Positions 1 to 9,700 of a stretch of DNA of 64,000 nucleotides are shown piece after piece. A model generated the notes under the pieces. It saw only the letters and a program-made list of their open reading frames with translations, searched no databases and had not been told where the DNA came from. This stretch comes from Dolichospermum sp. DET69 (GTDB lineage Bacteria; Cyanobacteriota; Cyanobacteriia; Cyanobacteriales; Nostocaceae): positions 4,319,501-4,383,500 of the forward strand of contig CP070233.1 in NCBI GenBank assembly GCA_017355425.1, in the 5' to 3' direction. The position numbers and the translations under genes are program-made. Numbering within the stretch: the first letter of the stretch is position 1; each line of letters starts with the position of its first letter.

Positions 1-1
1 C

Positions 2-193
2 AGCCCCGAAACAATTCTTGCCATCTGCCCTACACCTTCAATGCAAGCCCGTATGAGCGACCTCCTCGATCGCAACAAATCTGGCGCACTTTCCAGACTA
101 GAGGAAGTCGAACTAGATCGTTACCTACTATTAGAACATTGGGTACGATTAGCCAAAGCTCACGCTTACAAACGCATCCAGACAGCAGCATGA
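2..193 (+). CDS. C-terminal part of a small helical protein upstream of an HNH gene (5' end outside window)
   Basis: The frame beginning at base 2 is open to a TGA at 191-193 and encodes 63 residues rich in Leu, Glu, Arg and Ala, including a segment reading MSDLLDRNKSGALSRLEEVE. It resembles the C-terminal half of small cyanobacterial proteins often found just upstream of HNH nuclease genes; this is recollection, not a search. The TGA overlaps the ATG of the next gene as ATGA, so the two are very probably cotranscribed and translationally coupled. The N-terminus is cut off by the window edge, so the fold and role (antitoxin-like is one guess) stay open. Confidence 0.55.
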   Translation, partial: SPETILAICPTPSMQARMSDLLDRNKSGALSRLEEVELDRYLLLEHWVRLAKAHAYKRIQTAA

Positions 194-615
194 GCTATGT
201 ATCAGTTCCCCTGCGTCGGCTTGTAACCCAACGCGCTGGAGATAAATGCGAATATTGCCAATTTCCCCAAGCAGATTCATTTTTCTCCTTTGAAATAGAA
301 CATATCATTGCCGAAAAACACGATGGGATCACAGAAGCCGAAAATCTAGCATTGTCCTGTCCTTGCTGTAACCGATTCAAAGGCTCTGACATAGGTTCAA
401 TCGATCCTGAAACAGGAAAGTTGACTCCTTTTTTCAATCCCCGTCTCCAACAATGGTCAGATCACTTCCAGCTAGAAAGAGGCACAATTATTCCACTGAC
501 CGCAGAAGGGCGTGTAACTGCTAAAATCCTCCAATTTAACCTCCTTGAACGCATCCTCGAACGCAAACAGATTAACTCTATTGTGCAAGATTCACCGCCT
601 CACCAACTTTTTTGA
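190..615 (+). CDS. HNH endonuclease family protein
   Basis: A 141-residue protein if translation starts at the ATG at 190, which overlaps the upstream stop as ATGA; an in-frame ATG at 139 is possible but would lie inside the upstream gene. The HNH zinc-finger nuclease core is visible: CEYC near residues 15-18, then EIEHIIAEKHDG with the paired Glu/His, then a second pair CPCC followed by NRFKGSD. These residues bind zinc and a catalytic metal in HNH nucleases, so DNA or RNA cleavage is the likely activity; the target is unknown. The last ~20 residues look irregular for the family, and a second open frame overlaps them (see the relic at 596), so the 3' end may have been altered by a frameshift or junction. 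Confidence 0.75.
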   Translation: MSYVSVPLRRLVTQRAGDKCEYCQFPQADSFFSFEIEHIIAEKHDGITEAENLALSCPCCNRFKGSDIGSIDPETGKLTPFFNPRLQQWSDHFQLERGTIIPLTAEGRVTAKILQFNLLERILERKQINSIVQDSPPHQLF

Positions 616-718
616 TAAACCCCTATTCTTGGTAATCGCTCAGCAAAATCCTAAATTTTGGCAATTTCTCGTTCGTGAACCTGGAGAATTTGAAGATCCT
701 AATGCAACTAAATGTTAG
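596..718 (+). pseudogene. Possible coding relic after the HNH gene
   Basis: The frame at 596-718 reads as plausible protein (RLTNFFDKPLFLVIAQQNP and onwards to a TAG at 716) but has no start codon of its own and overlaps the end of the HNH gene in another frame. It may be the C-terminal tail of a degraded gene. No family is recognised. The rest of the gap to 861 is AT-rich and shows nothing else. Confidence 0.25.
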
Positions 719-861
719 AACCCAAGTTCCGCAGATATTAAAGCGAATTTAATAAATTTGGCAGACCTACAGACTCAACCCAGTTGCTATGGCAAAATTT
801 TTGATTGCCAAGATAGTAGAATAAAGTACAGACTACCCGGCACCCAAGTGAGGAAGGGAAA

Positions 862-1704
862 TTGGAAGAACTCAGGGACGTATTGGAATTAGCCACCGAA
901 GAGGAACTACAGGACTTGACAGCTATTCTGTTTAGTCGAAAGTTTAACCCCTTAGATTATGTTCGCACACCCGAACCCATTACAGTGCAAAGCCAAGATC
1001 GTCAAGCTTGGTTAGAGACAATAGAAGACCGCTTTCGTTTTTTAGCGGCTGACGGCATCACTGTATTACGGGGACGCACTGATAAAATCACTTACAGACA
1101 AGCACTAATTCAAGTATGCAAATATTTGAAAATTCAATATTATCAAGATCTAACAACAATTGATTTAGAAGCAGAAGTATTTTTGCATCTCCTAGGTAAG
1201 GTTTGGAAAAAGCTCCCAAAACAGGAAAAGCAACAACTAACTATTAATGTCCAAAGTCAATTATCACAATCAAAACTTAAACAACCTTTACCATTGTCAT
1301 TGCAACGTGATCCTTTAGGATTAATATTTAAAGGTGGTAGTGCCTTAGCTGTAACTTCTGTAATCCAACCTGTTGTTCTCCAACAAATTGCTCGTCAATT
1401 TGCTATCCATTTTGCTACCTATCAAGTAGCTAAAGAAGCAGCAATTACAGGTACAGGATTAGCAACCAAACAGTTTCAAAACTATGTGGCTTTACAAATG
1501 TCCCGTCGAGGTATGACCATGAGTGCAGCCCGTTATAGTGCTGTTCGGAGTGCGTTTGCTTTTGTCGGTCCTGTGATGTGGGCTTGGTTTTTTGCTGATT
1601 TGGGTTGGAGAGCGATCGCCACAAACTATGGCAGAATTATTCCTACTGTCTTCACCCTCGCGCAAATTCGTCTTACCCGTACAGAATGTTGGGAAATAGC
1701 TTAA
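862..1704 (+). CDS. YaaW-like protein of unknown function
   Basis: A 280-residue protein starting at a TTG at 862. The choice of this rare start is supported by a strong Shine-Dalgarno sequence, AGGAAGG, 5-11 bases upstream. The N-terminus (MEELRDVLELATEEELQDLT) and the acidic helical first half resemble YaaW/UPF0174-type proteins, which often contain a C-terminal hydrophobic segment. Here the last third holds Ala/Gly/Val-rich stretches (about residues 150-180 and 225-250) that could associate with a membrane. The biochemical role of the family is not established. The end overlaps the start of the next gene by 19 bp, suggesting cotranscription with the O-antigen ligase-like gene. Confidence 0.6.
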   Translation: MEELRDVLELATEEELQDLTAILFSRKFNPLDYVRTPEPITVQSQDRQAWLETIEDRFRFLAADGITVLRGRTDKITYRQALIQVCKYLKIQYYQDLTTIDLEAEVFLHLLGKVWKKLPKQEKQQLTINVQSQLSQSKLKQPLPLSLQRDPLGLIFKGGSALAVTSVIQPVVLQQIARQFAIHFATYQVAKEAAITGTGLATKQFQNYVALQMSRRGMTMSAARYSAVRSAFAFVGPVMWAWFFADLGWRAIATNYGRIIPTVFTLAQIRLTRTECWEIA

Positions 1705-2975
1705 ATAAAAGTTTTTATCATCCAAATCCCCGCTTACAAACCCCTTGGAATTGGCTGCAATTTGGACTCATATCTTTCCCCCTGAGTCCATTGTTGGGCG
1801 GTATTTCGATAGTTGTGGCATCGTTAATAACTTGGCGTAAACAATACCATATCATTAGCGATCGCCCTATTCACAAGGGATTTGCTATTTTGAGTATTTT
1901 ACTACTCATTACTACCGGATTTGCCTCTCACAAACTAGAGGCTTTTTTAGGTTTATTCAATTTATTACCCTTCTTTGGCTTTTTTACTGGACTAACTCCC
2001 CTGATCCGAACACCCAACCAATTACGACAAATTTCTTGGATCATGGTGTTTGGTTCTGTACCTATTTTAATTATAGGTTTTGGGCAAGTATTTCTGGGTT
2101 GGAATTTCCAATTTCAGTTTTTATGGATTGTTTTTGATTGGGTAGTTGCACCAGAAAAATCATTATCAGGACGCATGACTGCTAATTTCATGCACCCTAA
2201 TACTTTAGCAGCTTATTTAGTAACTATTTTTATTTTGGGTTTAGGTTTATGGCTGGAAAACTATCACAAACTCAAGCAAAAAGATCGCCTCATTATCTTT
2301 TTAACAATTACGGTATTTGCTAACTTTATTGCCTTGATTTTAACCAATTCTCGTAATGGTTGGGGAATAACTATTTTTGCCTGTTTAGCTTATGCGTTAT
2401 ATAAAGGTTGGCGATTAATTGTTGCTACGGTTGTTAGTATTACCAGTTGTTGTTTTGTAGCTGCTTTTGCACCTGTACCTATTGCCCAATTTTTCCGTCT
2501 TTTTGTTCCCTACGGGATTTGGGCGCGGTTAAATGATGATATGTTTCCTGGTAGACCTGTAGGATTAATGCGGAAAACCCAATGGGAATTTGCCTGGAAT
2601 TTAACTCAACAACATCCTTTAACTGGTTCAGGTTTACGCAGTTTTGGTGGACTGTATAAAACCCAAATGCAAATTGATGTAAATCATCCCCACAATTTAT
2701 TTTTAATGCTGTCTGCGGAAACTGGTTTAATTACTACTTTGTTATTTTGTGGATTACTAACTTGGATCTTAATTGTTGCTAGTCAAATTCTCTGGAAATC
2801 AAAATCTATAGAACCAGAAAATCGTTTCATCTTCTTTAGTTATATCATCACCTTTATCGGCTGGATATTATTCAATACTGTTGATGTTACCACCTTTGAT
2901 ATCCGTTTGAATACTCTCTCTTGGGTTTTTGTGGCTGCATTGTCTGGAGTTATGTATCAATATCGTAGGGAATAG
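1686..2975 (+). CDS. O-antigen ligase / Wzy-type polytopic membrane protein
   Basis: A 429-residue integral membrane protein with about ten hydrophobic segments. The start is set at the ATG at 1686 (MLGNSLNKSF), which overlaps the end of the upstream gene; a longer frame from 1605 would lie wholly inside that gene. The larger periplasmic loop in the C-terminal half carries GSGLRSFGGLYKTQ and NHPHNLFLMLSAETG, the H-N-x-x-L pattern typical of Wzy_C (O-antigen ligase/polymerase) proteins, which join lipid-linked glycans to acceptors at the outer face of the plasma membrane. The substrate cannot be read from sequence; in cyanobacteria relatives act in exopolysaccharide or LPS assembly, and the IctB family is a distant relative. 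Confidence 0.75.
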   Translation: MLGNSLNKSFYHPNPRLQTPWNWLQFGLISFPLSPLLGGISIVVASLITWRKQYHIISDRPIHKGFAILSILLLITTGFASHKLEAFLGLFNLLPFFGFFTGLTPLIRTPNQLRQISWIMVFGSVPILIIGFGQVFLGWNFQFQFLWIVFDWVVAPEKSLSGRMTANFMHPNTLAAYLVTIFILGLGLWLENYHKLKQKDRLIIFLTITVFANFIALILTNSRNGWGITIFACLAYALYKGWRLIVATVVSITSCCFVAAFAPVPIAQFFRLFVPYGIWARLNDDMFPGRPVGLMRKTQWEFAWNLTQQHPLTGSGLRSFGGLYKTQMQIDVNHPHNLFLMLSAETGLITTLLFCGLLTWILIVASQILWKSKSIEPENRFIFFSYIITFIGWILFNTVDVTTFDIRLNTLSWVFVAALSGVMYQYRRE

Positions 2976-3477
2976 GAAAGGAATTTTCTCCTGACTCCTA
3001 CTCTCTACTAAAAAACTTTTTTGGCAAGCCTTACCATAAATTATCTCAATTGTCAATAGATAATTTTCTAGCTATCAAAAAACATCATCCAATTTCATCC
3101 AAAATAGTTTGAGTAGGCCATTGTTAATTTATTAAGTTTTATATAATTTTTCGGTTTCTATTTCTGAAATAGCTATGAATAAAGGCTTCTACTAATTCTT
3201 ATTTTCCCAAAATCGAAAAATTCACAAAATGGTTGCATTCTGAATTCTGAGAAGATTATAGCAAATCGCTGAAAGTATTGCAAGATCATTGATAAATAGA
3301 AATAATTCTCAATTAATTATTAAGAAAATATAAAGAGGAATTTTGGATAGTTATAAATTTTAAAAGAGGTTTCTATTTATGATAAGGGTTACTTGTTCTA
3401 TTTCCTCGGTTTTTCCCAGAAGTAGAAACGCGGGAGGGTTTAGCTTTTGCTAAACCCCTACCCAACTCTCGTTGATT
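2976..3477. other. AT-rich intergenic region between convergent genes
   Basis: About 500 bases between the convergent O-antigen ligase-like gene and hemA. It is strongly AT-rich with no convincing gene. The only clear structure is the hairpin annotated at 3436. Confidence 0.6.
3436..3457. repeat. Perfect 9-bp stem hairpin downstream of hemA
   Basis: GGGTTTAGC, a TTTT loop, then GCTAAACCC form a perfect inverted repeat 20 bp past the hemA stop. There is no U-run on the hemA side, so it is a weak or non-canonical terminator at best; it may equally be a dispersed palindromic repeat. Confidence 0.45.
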
Positions 3478-4764
3478 TCAGCTAAACTGTTCCTCTGTAT
3501 CTAAGTTAAATAACATTTGAAGAGTTTGCATACATCGTCTTCTAGCGTCAACATCTTGCTGGGCGCGTAATTGCACCATTGGATCATGAAGAATTTTATT
3601 GACTATTCCCCGTGTCAAAGCTTCAATTATTTCTTGGTGCTTTTCGCCAAATTCTGAACCCAAGCGAGATAAAGCCTTTTCTAACTCTTGTTCGCGGATA
3701 GTTTCTATTTTATTTCGTAGAGAACTAATTGTGGAAACAGTTTCCAAACTCCGCCACCAAATATCAAAAGCTTCTACTTCCTCATCTAGGATTTTCTCAG
3801 CTTCCTGCGCCATTTGCCGCCGGCTTTCATAATTTTGGGCGACAACTGCTTTCAAATCATCCACGTTAAAAGCTTTGACATTCGCTAAATCATTGACATC
3901 TGCATCCACATTGCGGGGGACAGAAATATCAAATAACATCAACTGTTGATTTGGTTCTAACACCGTTTCCAACTTAGCGCGATCTAGAATGGGTTCAGTC
4001 GAAGACGTGCTAGTAAATACAATATCACTAGCGGCAACCACTGACATCATTTCTGGAAGTAGATGGATTTGTATAGGTTGTTCTGAAAACTGTTTAGCTA
4101 ATTCCTCAGCCCGGCCACGAGAACGATTAACAATACTAATTTGAGTTGCACCTTTAGAAATCAGGTGTTGTACCAATAACCGGGACATTTTTCCCGCACC
4201 GAGAATAGATACCCGATAAGTAGATAAATTTCCTACTTTCATCTGTGCCAATTCTACTGCCGCCGAGCTGATGGAAACTGCACCAGTACCAATACTGGTT
4301 TCTGTACGAACTCGTTTACCTGCTGTTAAAGCTTGTTTAAATAGCCTATTTAAAATGGTTTTGATCCCATTAAATTGTTGTCCGAGTTTATGGGTATTTT
4401 TAACTTGGGCAAGAATTTGACCTTCACCCAAAACAAGACTATCCAAACCAGCCGCAACCCGTAAGATATGGGTAACGGCATCACCATGCAGCAACATAAA
4501 CAAATGATGTCGTAGAGATATGATCGGCAGTTTGCTATGTTCAGAAAGAAACTGAGTAACTTCGTGAATACCCTGAGTGGTTTCGTTGCTGACGATGTAA
4601 ATTTCTAAACGGTTACAAGTGCTGAGGATAGCGACTTCATCAATATGAGGATAACTGAGAAGATGAGCAATTATCCCTTCAATTTGCGGTTCGGGAATAC
4701 TTAATTTTTCTCTAACTTCTACAGGGGCTGTTTTATGGCTTAACCCCACCACTGCAATATTCAT
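3478..4764 (-). CDS. hemA: Glutamyl-tRNA reductase
   Basis: A 428-residue enzyme of full family length that reduces glutamyl-tRNA(Glu) with NADPH to glutamate-1-semialdehyde, the first committed step of heme, chlorophyll and bilin synthesis by the C5 pathway. The N-terminal catalytic domain contains STCNRLEIY with the nucleophilic Cys at residue 50 and the family signature [12 protein letters not shown] at 106-117. A Rossmann-type NADPH motif (GAGKMSRLL, residues 189-197) follows, and the helical C-terminal dimerisation domain ends at the stop. It is a single gene on the minus strand with a long upstream region shared with the end of glpX. I recall glpX and hemA also being neighbours in Anabaena, which supports chromosomal conservation. 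Confidence 0.97.
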   Translation of the reverse strand: MNIAVVGLSHKTAPVEVREKLSIPEPQIEGIIAHLLSYPHIDEVAILSTCNRLEIYIVSNETTQGIHEVTQFLSEHSKLPIISLRHHLFMLLHGDAVTHILRVAAGLDSLVLGEGQILAQVKNTHKLGQQFNGIKTILNRLFKQALTAGKRVRTETSIGTGAVSISSAAVELAQMKVGNLSTYRVSILGAGKMSRLLVQHLISKGATQISIVNRSRGRAEELAKQFSEQPIQIHLLPEMMSVVAASDIVFTSTSSTEPILDRAKLETVLEPNQQLMLFDISVPRNVDADVNDLANVKAFNVDDLKAVVAQNYESRRQMAQEAEKILDEEVEAFDIWWRSLETVSTISSLRNKIETIREQELEKALSRLGSEFGEKHQEIIEALTRGIVNKILHDPMVQLRAQQDVDARRRCMQTLQMLFNLDTEEQFS

Positions 4765-5321
4765 AAAACTTCGCGGGATGTGGGAAACTCAGTCACAAAG
4801 CGTGCTGAGAGGGAAACGGCACGAGCGGTTTTAACCGCAGTCAGTCTTTGCTTAACCATTACCGCCTTGGAGTTGTTCGATTCGGTGTGCTTTTGTATTG
4901 CACTTTCAATGGGACAATTACCATTTCAAATTTCACAACCTTGTACGCATAATGTTTTGCTCAATAGAGCCTCCCATTTCTGGGGTGATGTTAGCTTCGA
5001 CCTGTTATAAGAGCTTGTTAGGCTGAAAGCACTGTTCCAGTGACTTTAGAACTGTTTAACTTACAGCGACAGAGCGGGGAACTAGCTTCGCATTCCGAGG
5101 TGTCGTGACTCAAATAACGGCTACCCTTCGACTACGCTTGTGGGTGGTCTGGTCAGTACAGCTTGTTTGATTTCTCTTACAAGCTCAATCCCTTTAGGGT
5201 TGAGTTACTGACTTCTTGAATTGGTAATGGTCAGTTGTCAGTTGTTAGGGGTCATTTGTTAGTTGTCAGGGGTTAATTAACTATCTACTAACCACTGACT
5301 ATTAACTAGGACCCCCAATTA
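4765..5321. other. Intergenic region: hemA leader and possible structured RNA
   Basis: About 550 bases between the hemA start and the glpX stop. Bases ~5020-5205 are more GC-rich than their surroundings and hold several short inverted repeats: GCTTGT/ACAAGC at 5161-5184, and CTCAATCCCT with AGGGTTGAG at 5184-5204, which has one bulge. This looks like a structured transcript or leader, but no known RNA family is recognised. From 5220 to 5308 there are degenerate heptamer repeats (TCAGTTG/GTTAGTT-type STRR). A 76-codon frame at 4780-5010 has no protein-like features and is not annotated. Confidence 0.4.
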
Positions 5322-6359
5322 CTAGTGCAATTGCACAACCTTGGGTTGTTCATTCATGTGAATGGTATCCACAAACCGAGCAGTTTTAGACTGGCTAGAA
5401 ATAACCAAACTTTGAGTTCTCACACCGCCCTTGAAGAAGCGCGCACCTTGCATTAGATTACCACTGGTAATACCACAACCTGCGAACAGAACGTTTTGAC
5501 CAGATGCGAGTTCATGAGCATCATAGACCTTATCAGGGTCAGTGATATTCATAGAGGTGAGACGATCAATGTTGGCTTCTTTGCTTTCACCAATCAAACC
5601 TGTTTTCACTACTGCTGGATCGTAGATAAGTTGTCCTTGGAAGTGTCCACCCAAAGCCCGCATTGCAGCAGCAGAAATTACACCTTCGGGTGCAGCACCG
5701 ATACCCATGAGAGCATGAATGTTAGTCCCAGAAAAACCGCAGGATATAGCAGCACCTACGTCACCATCAGAAATTAGTGATACTCTAGCCCCAGCTTCAC
5801 GGATTTCCTTGATTAAATCGCTGTGGCGCTCGCGCTTCATCACTACAATCACAAGTTCATCAATGGCACGATCTAGACACTCAGCGAGGATCTTGAGGTT
5901 TTCTGTAGCTGATTTGTTGATGTCAACCAAACCTTTAGCTGCTGGGGGTGCTGCGAGTTTCTTCATGTAGAAGTCAGGAGCAGCAAATAGACCACCTTTT
6001 TCGGAAATTGCCAAAACAGCCATGGAACCGGGTTGTCCGTAAGCTACTAAATTTGTCCCTTCGCAAGGGTCAACAGCGATGTCAATTTCTATAAGTTCAT
6101 TAACATTACAGAAATCTTTCGCATCTGGCTGGGTACAGATACCAACTTCTTCACCAATGTAGAGCATGGGAGCGTTGTCACGTTCACCTTCACCGATAAC
6201 GATGCGTCCACGCATATGGATTTTGTTCATCCGTTCGCGCATAGCTTCCACTGCTACTTGGTCAGCAATGTCCTTTTCGCCCTTACCCATCCACTTTGCA
6301 GATGCGATTGCCGCTTGCTCAACTACTTCTATGATTTCTAACCCAAGTGTATTTTCCAT
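5322..6359 (-). CDS. glpX: Class II fructose-1,6-/sedoheptulose-1,7-bisphosphatase
   Basis: A 345-residue bifunctional phosphatase of the GlpX family. In cyanobacteria it hydrolyses both fructose-1,6-bisphosphate and sedoheptulose-1,7-bisphosphate, so it is central to the Calvin-Benson cycle as well as gluconeogenesis. The Li+-sensitive phosphatase metal site is visible: [11 protein letters not shown] (Glu57 onwards) and [12 protein letters not shown] (Asp97, Glu100, Thr102). Substrate-loop motifs [10 protein letters not shown] and [18 protein letters not shown] follow. Length and termini are normal for the cyanobacterial enzyme. The gene stands alone with ~370 bases of upstream sequence. Confidence 0.96.
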   Translation of the reverse strand: MENTLGLEIIEVVEQAAIASAKWMGKGEKDIADQVAVEAMRERMNKIHMRGRIVIGEGERDNAPMLYIGEEVGICTQPDAKDFCNVNELIEIDIAVDPCEGTNLVAYGQPGSMAVLAISEKGGLFAAPDFYMKKLAAPPAAKGLVDINKSATENLKILAECLDRAIDELVIVVMKRERHSDLIKEIREAGARVSLISDGDVGAAISCGFSGTNIHALMGIGAAPEGVISAAAMRALGGHFQGQLIYDPAVVKTGLIGESKEANIDRLTSMNITDPDKVYDAHELASGQNVLFAGCGITSGNLMQGARFFKGGVRTQSLVISSQSKTARFVDTIHMNEQPKVVQLH

Positions 6360-6727
6360 GGAGACTGCCCTCTAAATTACTTGTCTTAGCGTCGTTTTCT
6401 TAGCTATTTCAGTTTTCAAGTTTACCAAAGTGCGGATACATATTCGCAAAAAGTCTTGAATAGTACCGCAGGGCGGAATTTAGAATTTAGAATTTAGAAT
6501 TTAGAATGAATACAGTATAAGCTTTTCACAGATTCGGAATGGTTTATTAACTTACGCCTTTACTAGCGACTTTATTAAGTTTTGCAACTAAGGCAGCATC
6601 GCAGTTTTTATAATACCTTTGTATTAGTTAAGTTAAGGCAGAAATTAAAGCAGTAATTGAGTAAATGCGCCTAGCAAGTTAAAATAATTGTGGTGACAGC
6701 CTCTCAACTGTTCCTTATGAGGCTTTT
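6360..6727. other. Divergent intergenic region between glpX and the YbjN-type gene
   Basis: About 370 bases that must hold two divergent promoters. The only repeat is TTAGAATT repeated in tandem about four times at ~6478-6507. No Shine-Dalgarno sequence stands out before 6728, and no clear promoter or operator can be assigned by eye. Confidence 0.4.
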
Positions 6728-9700
6728 ATGGCAGCAAATATTACACAGATAGCCAAGTATCTAGATAATCTTGGTTGGGACTACCGTTGTGATGAAGAAG
6801 AAGACCGGATTATTACAGGTGTCGAAGCTGAAAATATCGAGGATTTCCTGATAGTTGTCCAACTGGATGAGGAAGGGAAGTTTTTCCGGCTATTTGCACC
6901 CCAAGTTTTGGCACAAGTAAAAGACCATCCCCACAAAGACGCTATCCTCCAAACTATGCTGGCCATTTCTTGGGAAACCAAAATGCTGCAATGGGAATAT
7001 GATCCATCCGATGGTGAAATCCGCGCTATCATCGAATTTCCCCTGGAAGACTCCATGCTCACCGAAAGACAATTTAACCGTTGTCTGAGCGGATTAATCC
7101 AAATTGTGGATACCATTGCGCTGCCACGGCTGCAAGAAGTAATGGAAACAGGAGGTGCGATTCGTTGTTAGCTGAATCACGGTACTCAGTCCGTACATAA
7201 GCTAACCAGCCCAATCCAATCATGGAGAAAGGTTGAACTCTCGGTCTGATATGGGTGTAAGTCCCATCTGCCAGACTCAGGTATGAATCCCTATCTGCCT
7301 ACGATGACCCGACTCGGTTTCGGGAGGTCGAAGCTAGGAACAGGACGCAATCAGACATCCGTTGTGGGGTGACACTTGGCGTTAATGGGGAGTTCCCATG
7401 GTGAAACAGAGCCTCAAAAAGCAACTTATTCCGAAGCAGGACACAACATCAAAAACCTGACTTCATTGGAGATAATCCCCGCCGCACTTTTTCTGGGTAG
7501 CGGCAAGAGTCCAGGGGTTCCAATAGTTGAATTGGCTACACCTAACGGAACGAACAATCAACCGAGGGAACGAATAAAAACGGGTTGAGGGTCTAAGGGC
7601 GGTCGAACCCAAAAGTAGGCTGGACGAGCAGCGGAATCCCTTCAATTCGGGTAGGACAGACCGTAATTGGTCTGAGGTGTTCAGAATACACAGATTGGAG
7701 CAGAGCATGATTAGACACAGAGATAACTCTAGTGAATCCTGGAAGACGTTACCGTGGAAGAAATTCCGCCGTAACTTATTCCGCCTACAAAAACGAGTGT
7801 ACAAAGCGGTTCAAGTTGGAGACAAGCGCAAAGCGAAGTCACTACAAAAGCTGATTCTGAAATCAACCGCAGCAAGATTACTGGCTATTCGTCAAGTATC
7901 ACAGCTAAACGCACAGGAATTAGACCGCAGGAATTGATGGCAAAAAGTCCCTTACTTTTAAGGAACGCTTCGAGCTTAATGAACTGCTAAAAGCATCCGT
8001 TAGCAACTGGAAACACCAGGGGCTAAGAGAAATACCCATCCCCAAAAAGGACGGTACTATCAGGATTCTCAAAGTCCCCACTATTGCTGATAGGGCTTAT
8101 CAATGCCTTATCAAATACGCATTAGAACCAGCGCACGAAGCAACCTTCCATGCCAGGAGCTACGGGTTTAGGACTGGACGTTCAGCGCATGACGCTCAGA
8201 AAATTCTGTTCAACAACCTACGCTCAGACTGTAATGGAAAAGATAAACGAGTTATAGAACTCGATATTGAAAAATGCTTTGACAGGATAAACCACACTGC
8301 CATCATAGACAGACTCATCGCTCCTTACAGCATAAGACTAGGAATTTTCCGATGTCTCAAAGCCGGAGTTAATCCAGAGTTTCCAGAACAAGGAACACCG
8401 CAAGGTGGTGTGGTAAGTCCACTATTAGCCAACATCGCCTTGAATGGGATTGAAAGTATTCACAGATATCACAAGGATAATTACAGAATTACTGACAAAA
8501 CCCACGAAAAAAGCATTATCGAACCATCAATCCGCTATGCAGACGACATGGTAATAATACTCAGACCACAAGACGATGCCACAGACATACTTGACAAAAT
8601 CAGTCAGTTTTCAGCAGAACGGGGAATGAAAGTCAGTGAGAAAAAGACGAAGCTAACCGCCGCGATAGATGGGTTTGATTTCCTCGGCTGGCATTTTAAA
8701 GTCCAGAAAAACGGAAAGTTTAGATGCGTTCCATCAGTGGACAATTACAAATCTTTTCGCAAGAAAGTAAAACACATCGTCAACAACTCGAATTATGGTG
8801 CTACCACAAAGGCTGAGAAATTAGCCCCAGTAGTTAGAGGTTGGAGGAACTACCACCGCTTCTGCAAGATGGACGGGTCTAGAAACTCGTTATTCCACAT
8901 CGAAACAAGAGCTTTCAGGGTATTCAATAAGGAAACTAAGCAAAACCGCTTCTCTAGCAAGAAATTACTAGATAAGGCGTTCCCCTCAGTTCCCTACTCC
9001 GAAAATAAACACATCAGCGTTATAGGGGAAAAATCACCCTACGACGGAGATTTGAGTTATTGGAGCGAGCGTAACAGCAAGCTTTATAACAACAATACCT
9101 CTAAAGCCCTCAAACAGCAAAACCATAAATGTGGACATTGTGGTCTAAAAATGCTCAGTGATGAGAAGGTACATTTACATCATATAGATGGAAACCACCA
9201 AAACTGGAAAACTAAAAACCTTCTAGCCATACACGAAAGCTGCCACGATTACATACATATCAGCAAAAGCGAAAGCTAAGAACGTCGGAAGCTGGGTGCA
9301 GTGAAAGTTGCACGCCCAGATTTAACAGAGAGGAGCGCGGGATAATACCCGCCTTCGACTCTACCAAGATCCGGGAAATCTAGACTTAGGAGAAAGACTA
9401 TTATTGAGTATTCAAGAACAAGCTCCTGGATTATTAGAACTCCTAGAAAAAGCTATGGAAGCGCGGAAAAAGCGGGGGTGCGATTCGTTGTTAGCTGAAT
9501 CACGGTATCCAGTCCGTACATAAGCTAACCAACCCAATCTAGCAATAGAGGAAGGTTGAACTCTCGGTCTGATATGGGTGCAAGTCCCATCTACCAGACT
9601 CAGGTATGACTCCCTATCTGCCTACGATGACCCGACTCGGTTTCGGGAGGTCGAAGCTAGGAACAGGACGCAATCAGACATCCGTTGTGGGATGACACTG

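Larger units (their letters stand above)
7155..9364 (+). mobile_element. Group II intron 1 (maturase frameshifted)
   Basis: About 2.21 kb. The 5' end has GTGCG at 7155. The 3' end shows a 34-nt domain V at 9290-9323 (catalytic AGC, GTGAAAG loop region) and a domain VI stem from AGAG to CTCT with an unpaired A seven bases before the CTAC end. Ribozyme domains I-III fill 7155-~7700 and the reverse transcriptase gene sits in domain IV. It is nearly identical to intron 2 from end to end, so one is probably a recent copy of the other. It interrupts the YbjN-type gene in the sense orientation. The exact splice sites are uncertain by one base: a canonical GTGCG...CTAC excision would leave the host frame shifted, while excision of 7154-9364 or 7155-9365 restores it. 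Confidence 0.9.

Noticed and set aside
1605-1685. Upstream extension of the O-antigen ligase frame
   Set aside because: It lies fully inside the YaaW-like gene, and the hydrophobic protein begins after 1686.
4780-5010. 76-codon frame upstream of hemA
   Set aside because: Composition not protein-like, overlaps the probable hemA leader and has no start signal.
7376-7588. Small frames in the first 500 bp of both group II introns (7376-7588, 9578-9910)
   Set aside because: They lie in the ribozyme domains I-III, and their similarity between introns is due to RNA conservation.
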